NCBI GenBank assembly: GCA_963819695.1
Contig: CAWFXD010000001.1
Coordinates: 496,001 to 560,000, forward strand
DNA: 64,000 bases
Direction of reading: 5' to 3'
Source of the DNA: DASZIT01 sp963819695
GTDB lineage: Bacteria > Actinomycetota > Acidimicrobiia > Acidimicrobiales > RAAP-2
The notes under the pieces are model-generated. The model searched no databases. It was given only the letters and a program-made list of their open reading frames with translations, and had not been told where the DNA came from. Of this stretch, positions 21,296 through 30,096 are shown piece by piece. The position numbers and the translations under genes were made by a program. Positions within the stretch are counted from its first letter, which is position 1, and each line of letters begins with the position of its first letter.

Positions 21296-21311
21296 TTGAC
21301 CCGTTGGTCAA
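21296..21311 (+). promoter_or_regulatory. Candidate operator upstream of acyl-CoA dehydrogenase
   Basis: A perfect inverted repeat, TTGACC-CGTT-GGTCAA, lies between the divergent MBL hydrolase and acyl-CoA dehydrogenase genes, 78 bases before the dehydrogenase start. Size and symmetry suit a TetR- or GntR-type regulator of fatty-acid metabolism. No regulator gene is adjacent. It also overlaps a possible -35 hexamer (TTGACC or TTGGTC). Confidence 0.4.
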
Positions 21312-21389
21312 CATCGGCCCAGTTCTGGTAGACAACGGGTTCACGACGTCCCCAAGGTGGGGGCCGCCCCAGGGGGGATGGAGAACACG

Positions 21390-22505
21390 ATGAACTTCGC
21401 CTTCAGCGAGGAGCAGGACGAACTTCGCAAGTCGGTCAAGCGCTTTCTCGAGGACAAATCCCCCGAGACCGAAGTCCGCCGTTTGATGGAGACCACCGAG
21501 GGCTACGACACCGCGGTGTGGACCCAGATGGCCGATCAGTTGGGCCTGCAGTCACTGACCATCCCCGAAGAGTTCGGCGGGTCGGGATTCTCCTATGTCG
21601 AGCTCATCGTGGTGCTCGAGGAGATGGGAGCCGCACTGCTGTGCGCCCCGTTCTTCTCCACCGTCGCGCTGGGGGCCAATGCCATCCTCACCTCCGGCGA
21701 CCAGAAGGCGAAGGAAGAGCTGCTGCCCGGCATCGCCTCGGGGGAGACCATCGCCACCCTGGCCCATACCGAGGACAGCGGGAAATGGGACACCGACAGT
21801 GTGACCCTGACCGCCACCCCGTCCGGCGACGGGTGGTCGTTGAACGGTCACAAGTCGTTCGTGATCGACGGCCACGTGGCCGATCTCATCCTGGTGGTGG
21901 GCAGGACCGACGCCGGGATCAGCCTGTTCGCCGTCCAGGGAGATGCCGACGGCTTGACCCGGACCCCGCTGGCCACCATGGACCAGACCCGCAAGCAGGC
22001 CCGGCTCGAGTTCGCCAACACGCCGGCCCGCCTGATCGGCACCGACGGGGGCGCCTCGGCGGGGCTGTCGAAGACCCTCGACCTGGCTGCGGTGGCGCTG
22101 GCCGCCGAGCAGGTGGGTGGGGCGCAACGGTGTCTCGACAGTTCGGTGGACTACGCCAAGACCCGTATCCAGTTCGGCCGGCCGATCGGGAGCTTCCAGG
22201 CCATCAAGCACAAGTGTGCCGACATGCTGCTGGAGGTGGAGTCGGCCAAGTCGGCCGCCTACTACGCGGGTTGGGCGGCGGCCGAGGACTCCGACGAGCT
22301 GCCGGTGGTGGCCAGCCTGGCCAAGTCCTACTGCTCGGAGGCCTACTTCCACGCCGCGGCCGAGACCATCCAGATCCACGGGGGCATCGGCTTCACCTGG
22401 GAGCACCCCGCCCATCTGTACTTCAAGCGGGCCAAGTCCTCCGAGTTGCTGCTGGGGGACCCCTCCTACCACCGGGAGTTGCTGGCCCAACGGATCGGCA
22501 TCTGA
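21390..22505 (+). CDS. Acyl-CoA dehydrogenase
   Basis: 371 residues from the ATG at 21390, six bases after GGAG; an in-frame ATG at 21378 would add four residues. FAD-dependent dehydrogenase fold: FSEEQDELRKSVKRFLEDK at the N-terminus, IPEEFGGSG, a central beta domain with LNGHKSFVIDGHVADL, and the C-terminal QFGRPIGSFQAIKHKCADM and IQIHGGIGFTWEHPAHLYFK. Members oxidise acyl-CoA to enoyl-CoA and pass electrons to ETF. The central domain lacks the usual TE(P/D)xxGSD and reads HTEDSGKWDTD, as in a subgroup acting on unusual or steroid-chain substrates. The chain length is unknown. Confidence 0.9.
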   Translation: MNFAFSEEQDELRKSVKRFLEDKSPETEVRRLMETTEGYDTAVWTQMADQLGLQSLTIPEEFGGSGFSYVELIVVLEEMGAALLCAPFFSTVALGANAILTSGDQKAKEELLPGIASGETIATLAHTEDSGKWDTDSVTLTATPSGDGWSLNGHKSFVIDGHVADLILVVGRTDAGISLFAVQGDADGLTRTPLATMDQTRKQARLEFANTPARLIGTDGGASAGLSKTLDLAAVALAAEQVGGAQRCLDSSVDYAKTRIQFGRPIGSFQAIKHKCADMLLEVESAKSAAYYAGWAAAEDSDELPVVASLAKSYCSEAYFHAAAETIQIHGGIGFTWEHPAHLYFKRAKSSELLLGDPSYHRELLAQRIGI

Positions 22506-22648
22506 CCGACCGGCAAATTCGACTGGATGTCGCCCACCGACCCGATGACGGACGCCTGGCTGGGCCGCGGCGACTCGGCGGTGGGAGTCGGGTCGCAGAG
22601 GCTGTCCCGCGACCGTCGCCCCTCCGGATATGGCGTAGCGTCTCCGAA

Positions 22649-23341
22649 ATGACCGGACCCCGAAGGCTGATCGGATGGCTGCTGCTGGTGCTGGTGGCGG
22701 TGCTGGCGGCCGGCGGCGCGGCACTGGGCGTCTCCCAGGCACCCAAGCAGGCCACCCTCCAGAACGCGGTCAAGAACACCCTGAACGCCACCAACTACAC
22801 CTCGGACGTGCTGGAAAGCAGCCCGCAGGGCACCCAGACCCAGCACCTGGTGTACCAGGCGCCGAACCGGTTGGGGGGCTATGTCGACTCCGGGACGGTA
22901 CGGGTCTACGTGGCCGTCATCGACAGCGTCGAGTACCAGAGCAATCAGGTGTCGCCGTCGGCATCGACCGCCCATCTCACCTTCCAGAAGCAGGCCAGCC
23001 AGCCCGCCTCGTCCTATGACCCGGTCCACGAATACGTCGCCCTGGCCAAGAACGCCAAGAACGTCCATCAGAAGGGTGACACCTATACGTTCACGGTGAC
23101 CCAACAGGGCCAGACCGCCTCCTTCACCGCCACCGTGATCGGCCAGTACCTGTCGGCGCTCACCATCAGCGCCAGCGGAGCCCAGTTGTCCCTCACCGTC
23201 TCGTCGGTCAACTCGTCGCCACCGGTGACCCTGCCGGGCGGCGCCAAGGTGGTCGCCACGCCCACCACCACGACGCCGGCGCCGACGACGACCGCACCCA
23301 CCACCGCGACCACCGCTCCCCCCACGTCGACCACCGGCTGA
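22649..23341 (+). CDS. Secreted/membrane-anchored hypothetical protein with Thr-rich tail
   Basis: 230 residues that I do not recognise. The ATG at 22649 opens an N-terminal hydrophobic segment (about 7-28, LIGWLLLVLVAVLAAGGAAL) after two arginines, consistent with a signal peptide or anchor. A beta-rich domain of about 165 residues follows, starting with QNAVKNTLNATNYTSDVLES. This is reminiscent of actinobacterial LppX/LprG-like or MucB-like proteins, but too loosely to assign. The last 35 residues are almost all Thr, Pro and Ala. The same frame is open upstream through the acyl-CoA dehydrogenase gene, but that part is a shadow. Confidence 0.7.
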   Translation: MTGPRRLIGWLLLVLVAVLAAGGAALGVSQAPKQATLQNAVKNTLNATNYTSDVLESSPQGTQTQHLVYQAPNRLGGYVDSGTVRVYVAVIDSVEYQSNQVSPSASTAHLTFQKQASQPASSYDPVHEYVALAKNAKNVHQKGDTYTFTVTQQGQTASFTATVIGQYLSALTISASGAQLSLTVSSVNSSPPVTLPGGAKVVATPTTTTPAPTTTAPTTATTAPPTSTTG

Positions 23342-23359
23342 GCCGGGCCGTCGGTCCGA

Positions 23360-24039
23360 CTAGCCCGAGGTATCGGCCCGGGCGATGCCGCGGTCGATGG
23401 CCTGTCGGAGCTGGCGGGCGTTCCGTCCCGGATCGGGAGCGTCGGTGAGCCAGCGAACCACCACGAAATGGCGCGCCCCGCGTCGATCATCTCCACCACC
23501 GTCTCGGGGTCGACCCCACCGGTGATCCAGACCGGCCAGGGTGACCGGGACACCGCCTCCCGGATGTAGTCGAGACCGGTCCCCGGTCGGCCCGGCTTGG
23601 TCGGGGTGGCATGCACCGGCCCGGCGGAGACGTAGTCCACCGGCGATTGCCGGTCGACCGCGGTCATCAGTTCCGAAACGGCGTGGGTCGACAAGCCGAG
23701 GAGTGCATGATCGCCGACCTGTGATCGGGCCTCCCGGGCCGGGGTGTCATCCTGGCCGACGTGCACGCCGTCGGCACCGATCGCCGCCGCCAGGTCGGGA
23801 CGGTCGTTGAGGATGAATGGCACCTGATGGCGGGCGCAGACCTGCTGGACGATCCGGGCCCGAGCCATCAGATCCGGATCGGAGAGGTGCTTGTCGCGGA
23901 GTTGCACGACGTCGACCCCGCCGATGACGCAAGCCTCCACGAAGGGCCCGAGATCGGCCCGGTCGGGGGTGCACAGATAGAGCCGACGCTCGGACAGGGC
24001 CCATCCCCCGGCGGGGGCCCGGGTGGCGGGATCCGTCAA
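23360..24039 (-). pseudogene. thiE: Thiamine phosphate synthase ThiE, frame-shifted
   Basis: ThiE joins HMP-PP and thiazole phosphate to make thiamine phosphate. From TTG 24039 the frame shows RRLYLCTPDR, VDVVQLRDKHLSD, PFILNDRPDLAAAIGADGVH, YVSAGPVHATPTKPGRPG and WITGGVDPETV. It then leaves frame at a G run (plus-strand CCCC, 23476-23479). Adding one base restores DAGARHFVVVRWLTDA and a stop at 23360, giving about 226 residues, so a one-base deletion explains everything. The start overlaps the stop of the upstream HhH gene (TTGA), implying coupled translation. Sequencing error is more likely than a dead gene. Confidence 0.85.
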
Positions 24040-24617
24040 TTGGTGGCGATCGCCTGGGCCTTGGCCTGGGCTTTCTTCTTCTGCTTGAACTGACGGACCT
24101 TGAGCAGGGCGGCCGGAGAATCGATGTCGGCCACCGATTGGAACGTCCCCGGCTTGCTGTAGGGGGTCGACACCTGCTGCCATCCCGGTGTGGTCAGGCC
24201 CATCTGCTTGCCCAGCAGGGCGATGAAGATGCGCGCCTTCTGGGCGCCGAACCCGGGGAGCGCCCGGACATTGGCCAGCAGCTCCTTGCCGTCGGCGGCC
24301 GAGGACCAGATGGTTGCCGGGTCACCGTGGTAGGTGTCGGTGATCAGGCGACAGACATCTTGCACCCGACGGGCCATCGATCGCGGGAAGCGGTGGAGTG
24401 CCGGCCGTTCCGCGAAGACATCGGCCAGCTCATCGGGATCCATGGCCGCGATCTTCGCGACATCGAGGGAGCCGCCCAACCGTTCTTTCAGTTCGAACGG
24501 TGAGGTGAATGCCTTCTCCAACGGGATCTGCTGATCGAGGACCATCCCGATGACCAACGCCAGGGGGTCGTCGGAGAGGAGCTTGTCGGCGGCCGGATTG
24601 CCACTCAATTGGATCAC
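24036..24617 (-). CDS. HhH-GPD family base-excision repair-like protein
   Basis: 193 residues, GTG start. It begins with NPAADKLLSDDPLALVIGMV and DQQIPLEKAFTSPFEL. It has a helix-hairpin-helix element, LANVRALPGFGAQKARIFIA, as in endonuclease III-like glycosylases. After it the sequence reads LLGKQMGLTTPGWQQVS, so the usual Gly-Pro-Asp catalytic loop with VDTHV is not evident. This matches an uncharacterised actinobacterial HhH-GPD subgroup (TIGR03252 from memory) of unknown substrate. The C-terminal tail is rich in Lys, Gln and Ala. It is coupled by overlap to thiE, an unexpected pairing that probably reflects gene packing only. Confidence 0.8.
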   Translation of the reverse strand: MIQLSGNPAADKLLSDDPLALVIGMVLDQQIPLEKAFTSPFELKERLGGSLDVAKIAAMDPDELADVFAERPALHRFPRSMARRVQDVCRLITDTYHGDPATIWSSAADGKELLANVRALPGFGAQKARIFIALLGKQMGLTTPGWQQVSTPYSKPGTFQSVADIDSPAALLKVRQFKQKKKAQAKAQAIATN

Positions 24618-24884
24618 CTGGTCAGGCTAGCCGGGAGCATCAGGGTCGGCCCAGTGGCGGCCCGAGCCGGGTTCGAAGCCCGGGCGAAAGCGCCTCGACA
24701 ACCCCCGGAATACCGCACCACGGCCTCGGGAGCTGGTGTGATTGCCGGGCCTTGCCCCGGTGGTGGGGCCCGAGCCGTCCGCATCCCGTGGGCGAAAAGT
24801 GTCTAGTCTTTCTACGCCATCGGGGGGTCGCACGTTTCGGACTGCCATATGCCCATATGCCGTCGGCAAGGCGGAAGGAATCAA

Positions 24885-26033
24885 ATGGGGCAGGCCAAGC
24901 AAAGACGGAAGGATGCCAGGAGCCGGCGCCGCCAAGCGGTGCAGATTTCGATCGCCTTGGTTGCCGTGGTCATGGCCACCGGCGTCGCCATTGTCGCGAC
25001 GTCCATCTCCGTCTCCGCCGATCGACCGATGCTTGGCCCGCAACCGCCGACCAGCACGCCGAATGCGCCGGCCATCGAGATCGCCGCTTCGGCCAGTCAG
25101 GATCTCTCCGGCGGGTGGCTGATGTCGAGCCAGGGCCAGTATCTGCTGTTCGTCTCGACCTCGTTCGGCGATTCCCGGGACAACGTCCCGATGCTGACCG
25201 GGTCTCCCGGCCATTGGACGGCGGCGGCTGACGCCCTCCCGACCATGCCGGCCTGGGCGGTTCCCGTGTCCCGGGGCGGCACCACCTGGGAACCCGAGGT
25301 CCACCGCTTCGGTGCCACCTATGTCCTGTACTACTCCGCCCTCTTGGCCGGGGTGACCCCGCCGACCCACTGTCTGGGCACTGCGATCGGCTCCTCGGCC
25401 ACTGGCCCCTACTCGCCGTCGCCCCAGCCGGTCGTCTGTCAGCAGGACCAGGGCGGAGACATCGATCCCCAAGTGGTCATGGACGACACCTCTCCGGACG
25501 CTCACCCGTATCTGGTGTGGAAGAGCGACAACAACTCCACCGGCCACACCGGCACCGACCTCATCTGGTCCCAACCCCTGGCGTCCGACGGCCTGACGGT
25601 GGTGGACTCGCCGACCAGCATCTTCGGCCTCACCCAGACCCCCGCCTGGGCCAGTCCGATCATCGAAGCCCCGCAGATGGTCGAGGCCCCCAACCGGACC
25701 TGGTGGCTGTTCTACTCGGGTGGCGACGGCTTCGGGGGGCCCAGCTACGCAGTCGGAGCGGCCAAGTGCGACGGGATCAGTGGGCCGTGCACCGCGATCG
25801 GGACCCAGCCCCTGGTCGGCAGCAATGCCCAAGGTGTCGGTCCCGGGGAGGAATCCATCTTCCAAACCGGTGGATCATCGACCGGCCTGTCGACCTGGGT
25901 GCTGTACAACCCGTGGCACGGGAACATTCCTTACCATTGGTTCCGTCCGGTGGTGGCCGCCCGGATCGGGTGGAACAGCGCGGGTCCCTACATCGCGGAG
26001 GCCGGAGCGTTTCCGGCTCCGTCCGGGGCGTAG
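24885..26033 (+). CDS. Membrane-anchored glycoside hydrolase family 43-like protein
   Basis: 382 residues from the ATG at 24885, which follows AAGGAA. A basic N-terminus (QAKQRRKDARSRRRQ) precedes one hydrophobic segment at about 16-40, so the catalytic part is likely outside the membrane. The five-bladed propeller pattern of GH43 is visible with three acidic positions: TTWEPEVHRFGATYVLYYS, GGDIDPQVVMDD, and IIEAPQMVEAPNRTWWLFYS. These enzymes cleave arabinose- or xylose-containing glycans, so remodelling of cell-wall arabinan or use of plant polymers are both possible. The first acidic residue of typical GH43 is not clearly in place, so activity is uncertain. The 267 bases upstream hold no gene. 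Confidence 0.75.
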   Translation: MGQAKQRRKDARSRRRQAVQISIALVAVVMATGVAIVATSISVSADRPMLGPQPPTSTPNAPAIEIAASASQDLSGGWLMSSQGQYLLFVSTSFGDSRDNVPMLTGSPGHWTAAADALPTMPAWAVPVSRGGTTWEPEVHRFGATYVLYYSALLAGVTPPTHCLGTAIGSSATGPYSPSPQPVVCQQDQGGDIDPQVVMDDTSPDAHPYLVWKSDNNSTGHTGTDLIWSQPLASDGLTVVDSPTSIFGLTQTPAWASPIIEAPQMVEAPNRTWWLFYSGGDGFGGPSYAVGAAKCDGISGPCTAIGTQPLVGSNAQGVGPGEESIFQTGGSSTGLSTWVLYNPWHGNIPYHWFRPVVAARIGWNSAGPYIAEAGAFPAPSGA

Positions 26034-26069
26034 CCACGGGCCGGCGCGGAGCCTCTCGAGCCGGCAGGT

Positions 26070-28805
26070 TCAGCGGGTCCAGGGATCGCCGGAGGAGGCA
26101 TCGATCCCGTACTGGTGGATCGCCTTGGAGACCAGGTCGGGCTGCACGTCTCCGCTGGCCACCAACCCATCGAGGACCGCCACCACGATGTGGGCGGCGT
26201 CGACCTCGAAGAACCGTCGCAAGGTGTCCCGGGTGTCCGAACGTCCGAACCCGTCGGTGCCCAGCGAGGTGAAGTGGCGGGGCACGAACCGCGAGATCTG
26301 GTCGGGCACCGCTCGCACGAAGTCGGTCACCGCCACCACCGGGCCACCCGAACCGGCCAGGGACTCGGTCACCAACGGAACCCTTGGGTCCTCCCCGGGA
26401 TGCAGCCGGTTCCAGCGCTCGGCCGACAGGCCGTCCTCCCGCAGCGACTTGTAGGAGGTGACCGACCAGGCCTCGGCGTCGACCCCCCAGTCGTCGGCCA
26501 GCAGGGTCCGGGCCTCCATGGCCGCCTGCCAGGCCGACCCGGAGAAGAGCAGCGTGGCCGGCTTGCGGGGATCCGCGGTCGGGTTGGAGTCGGAGGGCGA
26601 CCCGAGGTGGTCGGCGAACCGGTACATGCCCCTGATGGTCCCGAGCCGCACCCGGTCGGCCTCGTCCGGCTCGGCGGGAAGGGCGGGCATCAGGTAGTTC
26701 TCGTTGTAGAGGGTGATGTACCAGTAACGGTCCTCGGGGTCGGGACCGGTCATCCGGCGGATACCGTCCTCGATGATGATGGCAACTTCGTAGGCGAAGG
26801 CCGGGTCGTAGGCGGCCACGGTGGGCACCACCGAGGCCAGCACCAGCGAATGCCCGTCCTGGTGCTGGAGCCCCTCGCCGTTGAGGGTGGTCCGCCCGGC
26901 GGTGCAACCGAACAGGAAGCCGCGGCCCCGCATGTCGCTCAGCGCCCACAGCAGGTCGCCCACCCGCTGGAAACCGAACATCGAATAGAAGAGGTAACAG
27001 GGAATGAGCGGTTCGCCCCAGGTGGCATAGGCGGTGGCGGCGGCGGTGAAGGTGGCGGTGGCCCCGGCCTCGGTGATGCCCTCTTCGAGAACCTGACCCG
27101 ACTCGCTCTCGGCGTACTTGAGGGCCAGGTCGGCATCGACCGGGGTGTAGCTCTGGCCGTCCGGCGAGTAGATCTGGACGTTGGCGATCAACGGCTCGAG
27201 TCCGAATGTCCGAGCCTCGTCGGACACGATGGGCACCATCCGTTGCCCGATCGACGGGTCGCGGACCAGGTTCCGCAACAGGCGGGCGAAGGCCATGGTG
27301 GTGGAGGCCGACAGCTTGCCCGATCCCTGCAGGAACTCGGCGAACACCTCGGGGGCGGGGGCGTCGAGCACCTTCGGCCGGACCACCCGGCGGGGGATGG
27401 GACCGCCGAGGGCGCGACGGCGCTCGGCCAGATAGACGGCGGCCGGCGAGTCGTCGGCCGGACGGTAGTAAGGCGGCATGTCGGCGTCGAGGGCGGCGTC
27501 GGGGATCTCGTCATGGAGGAAGAGCCGGTCTCGGAGGGTTCGGAGCTGGGGCTTGGTCATCTTCTTGATCTGGTGGGTGGCGTTGCGGGCCTCGATCTCG
27601 GGGCCGAGCGTCCAGCCCTTGATGGTCTTGGCCAGGATGACGGTCGGCGCCCCCACGTACTCGGTGGCGGCCCGGTAGGCGGCATAGATCTTCTGGTAGT
27701 CGTGGCCTCCCCGGGGCAGCGACTGCAGCGCCTCGTCGGAGAGATCGGCGACCATGGCCCGGAGCCGCGGGTCGGGACCGAAGAAATGCTCGCGGATGTA
27801 GGCGCCCGACTCGGTGGCGTACTTCTGGAAGTCGCCGTCGACGGTCGAGTTCATCTTCTTGAGGAGGACCCCGTCGACGTCCTTGGCCAGCAGCTGGTCC
27901 CAGGCCCGCCCCCATACCACCTTGATCACGTTCCAGCCCGCCCCCCGGAACAGGGCCTCGAACTCCTGGATGACCTTGCCGTTGCCCCGCACCGGGCCGT
28001 CCAGCCGTTGGAGGTTGCAGTTGACCACGAAGGTCAGGTTGTCGAGGTGTTCGCGCCCGGCCATGCCCAGGCCGCCGATCGCCTCGGGCTCGTCGAACTC
28101 GCCGTCGCCCACGAAGCACCACACCCGGCTGGCCGAGGTGTCGACCAGCCCCCGGGCGTGGAGGTACCGGTTCATGTGGGCCTGGGAGATGGCGTTGATG
28201 GGCCCGAGGCCCATCGACACGGTGGGGAACTCCCAGAACTCGGGCATCAAGCGGGGGTGGGGGTAGGAGGACAACCCGTCGCCCTCCACCTCGAACCGGA
28301 AGTTGTCGAGCTGCTGTTCGGTCAGCCGGCCCTCCACGAAGGCCCGGGCGTAGATGCCCGGAGATCCGTGCCCCTGGAAGAACACCTGGTCGCCGGCGGC
28401 CCCGTCGTCCTTGCCGTGGAAGAAGTGGTTGAAGCCGACCTCGTAGAGGGCGGCGGAGCTGGCATAGGTGGACAGGTGGCCACCGATGGAGGCCGACCGG
28501 GCGTTGGCCCGCACCACCATGACGGCGGCGTTCCACCGGATGAACGCCCGGATCCGGCGTTCGATGTCCTCGTCGCCGGGGAACTGCGGCTCGCGGTCGG
28601 TGGGGATGGTGTTGACATACGGGGTGGAGACGGTGGTGGGAAAATCGACGTTCTTGGCCCGGGCCTGCTCGAGGAGGCGCAGGAGCAGGTACCGGGCCCG
28701 GGTCCTCCCGTGGGCCTCCACCACGTCGTCGAAGGCGTCCATCCACTCGGCGGTCTCCCCGGCGTCGCTGTCGTAGAGCTGGTGGCTGACCCCGTCGAAG
28801 AGCAT
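26070..28805 (-). CDS. aceE: Pyruvate dehydrogenase E1 component, homodimeric type
   Basis: 911 residues from ATG 28805, as expected for AceE-type E1. Thiamine diphosphate-dependent decarboxylation of pyruvate feeds the lipoyl group of E2. The TPP/Mg motif is CFVGDGEFDEPEAIGGLGMA ending in NCN. The N-terminal region has SIGGHLSTYASSAALYEVGF and FFQGHGSPGIYARAF. The C-terminal transketolase domains hold the EEGITEAG and GRTTLNGEGLQHQDGHSL regions. It is a single gene, unlinked to the E2/E3 genes at 33-36 kb but probably their partner. The region upstream of 28805 in the same frame is not coding. Confidence 0.96.
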   Translation of the reverse strand: MLFDGVSHQLYDSDAGETAEWMDAFDDVVEAHGRTRARYLLLRLLEQARAKNVDFPTTVSTPYVNTIPTDREPQFPGDEDIERRIRAFIRWNAAVMVVRANARSASIGGHLSTYASSAALYEVGFNHFFHGKDDGAAGDQVFFQGHGSPGIYARAFVEGRLTEQQLDNFRFEVEGDGLSSYPHPRLMPEFWEFPTVSMGLGPINAISQAHMNRYLHARGLVDTSASRVWCFVGDGEFDEPEAIGGLGMAGREHLDNLTFVVNCNLQRLDGPVRGNGKVIQEFEALFRGAGWNVIKVVWGRAWDQLLAKDVDGVLLKKMNSTVDGDFQKYATESGAYIREHFFGPDPRLRAMVADLSDEALQSLPRGGHDYQKIYAAYRAATEYVGAPTVILAKTIKGWTLGPEIEARNATHQIKKMTKPQLRTLRDRLFLHDEIPDAALDADMPPYYRPADDSPAAVYLAERRRALGGPIPRRVVRPKVLDAPAPEVFAEFLQGSGKLSASTTMAFARLLRNLVRDPSIGQRMVPIVSDEARTFGLEPLIANVQIYSPDGQSYTPVDADLALKYAESESGQVLEEGITEAGATATFTAAATAYATWGEPLIPCYLFYSMFGFQRVGDLLWALSDMRGRGFLFGCTAGRTTLNGEGLQHQDGHSLVLASVVPTVAAYDPAFAYEVAIIIEDGIRRMTGPDPEDRYWYITLYNENYLMPALPAEPDEADRVRLGTIRGMYRFADHLGSPSDSNPTADPRKPATLLFSGSAWQAAMEARTLLADDWGVDAEAWSVTSYKSLREDGLSAERWNRLHPGEDPRVPLVTESLAGSGGPVVAVTDFVRAVPDQISRFVPRHFTSLGTDGFGRSDTRDTLRRFFEVDAAHIVVAVLDGLVASGDVQPDLVSKAIHQYGIDASSGDPWTR

Positions 28806-28960
28806 GCGTCCATGCTCCCACCGCTTCAACGGAAACGGAAGCCGGGGGGTGGGAGGGCCGAGGCGGGAGGTGGGCGGTAGCGCCGAGGTGGGAGCCCAGG
28901 CGGGGTCTGGCCCGGGCACCGGGTGTGCGGACCTCGACGGCGAGCGTGCATGCTGTGCCG

Positions 28961-29431
28961 ATGGGCACCCACGAGCAGGACACCGGCAAGGTCACCGTCG
29001 TCTACACCGACGGCGCCTGTCGCGGGAACCCCGGGCCGGGAGGATGGGGATGGGCCGTCGACGGGAAGCGATCGGGGACGGGAAGCGATCTCCACGGGAG
29101 CGGCGGGGAGTCGCACACCACCAATCAGCGGATGGAGATCACCGCGGTGATCGAGGCGCTCCGGTCGATCGACGGGGACGTCCACGTGGTCAGTGACTCG
29201 ACCTACGTCGTGAACTGCTTCCGTCAGAAGTGGTGGGTGGGGTGGAAGCGGAGGGGGTGGCGCAACTCCCAGGGGAAGGCGGTGGCCAACCGCGATCTGT
29301 GGGAACAGCTTCTGGATCTCGCCCTCGATCCGAAGCGCCGGGTCACCTTCGAGTGGGTCAAGGGTCACTCGGGAGACCCGATGAACGATTGGGTGGACCA
29401 GCTGGCCACCGAGGCCGCCGCCCTCGAGTGA
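28961..29431 (+). CDS. rnhA: Ribonuclease HI
   Basis: 156 residues from the ATG at 28961. The metal-binding acidic residues are in VYTDGACRGNPGPGGWGW (Asp), NQRMEITAVIEAL (Glu), VVSDSTYVVNCF (Asp) and KGHSGDPMNDWVDQLA (His and Asp). It degrades the RNA strand of RNA-DNA hybrids during replication and repair. The basic handle region reads KWWVGWKRRGWRNSQGK. It is divergent from aceE. An upstream in-frame ATG at 28925 would add 12 residues without a better ribosome site. Confidence 0.95.
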   Translation: MGTHEQDTGKVTVVYTDGACRGNPGPGGWGWAVDGKRSGTGSDLHGSGGESHTTNQRMEITAVIEALRSIDGDVHVVSDSTYVVNCFRQKWWVGWKRRGWRNSQGKAVANRDLWEQLLDLALDPKRRVTFEWVKGHSGDPMNDWVDQLATEAAALE

Positions 29432-29574
29432 CAGAGGTGGTGGGGTGGCGGTGGCGGGCGCCGTCTGATCTGTGCAACTTGATTTCCTGGCCCCGGGGCG
29501 GGTCCAAGGGGTGAGTGCACGATCTCGTCGAGTCACCGATACCGGTCGGGACGAGCCGAGGAGGGTGAACCGGG

Positions 29575-29988
29575 TCAGAAGGTCCAGGCGAAGACGACCT
29601 GTCCGGGCTCGGCCGTTCCTCCCGAGCCCTGGTAGGTGGTCAGGGCGGCGGCGTTCTCCTGGCCAGTGATCACCCACATGCCGTAGCAGCCGCGCTCCCG
29701 GGACAGGGTGGCGAGCCGTTCCACCAGGTGCCCTCCGATCCCCCGGCGGCGGAAGGGCTCGTCCACCGCCAGTTCGTAGAGGAACATCTCGGTGCCCTTG
29801 TCGGGATGGGTCAGCTCCACCCCGCTCACGAACCCGACCGGGTGGTCTCCCTCGTAGGCGATGAGGAGGTGGTGGCCCTCCTCGGTCAGGAACCGGTCGG
29901 TGGCGGCATCGTCGGCCGGGTTGTCGAACAGGTGGGAGGCGGCCTCGATGTCCTCCTTGTCGCCGGCCCCGACCAGTCGGATCTCCAC
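29575..29988 (-). CDS. GNAT family N-acetyltransferase
   Basis: 137 residues with GTG start. The GNAT acetyl-CoA site is FLYELAVDEPFRRRGIGGHL, with the R-R-x-G-I-G pyrophosphate loop. It is followed by ERGCYGMWVITGQENAAALTTYQG and a C-terminal strand. Length and pattern recall the AAC(3)-I-like group. That group includes aminoglycoside acetyltransferases, but most members have other unknown substrates, so no resistance function should be assumed. It converges on rnhA across a 143-base region that holds no gene and no obvious hairpin. Confidence 0.8.
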   Translation of the reverse strand: MEIRLVGAGDKEDIEAASHLFDNPADDAATDRFLTEEGHHLLIAYEGDHPVGFVSGVELTHPDKGTEMFLYELAVDEPFRRRGIGGHLVERLATLSRERGCYGMWVITGQENAAALTTYQGSGGTAEPGQVVFAWTF

Positions 29989-30096
29989 CCGGCAAGCTTG
30001 CCCCGACGGCCCGGCAGGTGCCAGACCCGTCGGGCACCCCGAGGGGGATTCGGCACCGGTTTTGGGTACCGGCCCTGGGTCCCGTAATCTGCAGCC

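Noticed and set aside
21518..22640. Large plus-strand frame overlapping the acyl-CoA dehydrogenase
   Set aside because: It is the out-of-frame shadow of the dehydrogenase that happens to join the frame of the downstream secreted protein; only the part from 22649 is real.
24660..24690. tRNA-like T-arm (CCGGG, TTCGAAG, CCCGG) in the gap before the GH43 gene
   Set aside because: No acceptor stem, D-arm or anticodon arm can be formed around it on either strand. It is a chance hairpin in GC-rich DNA.
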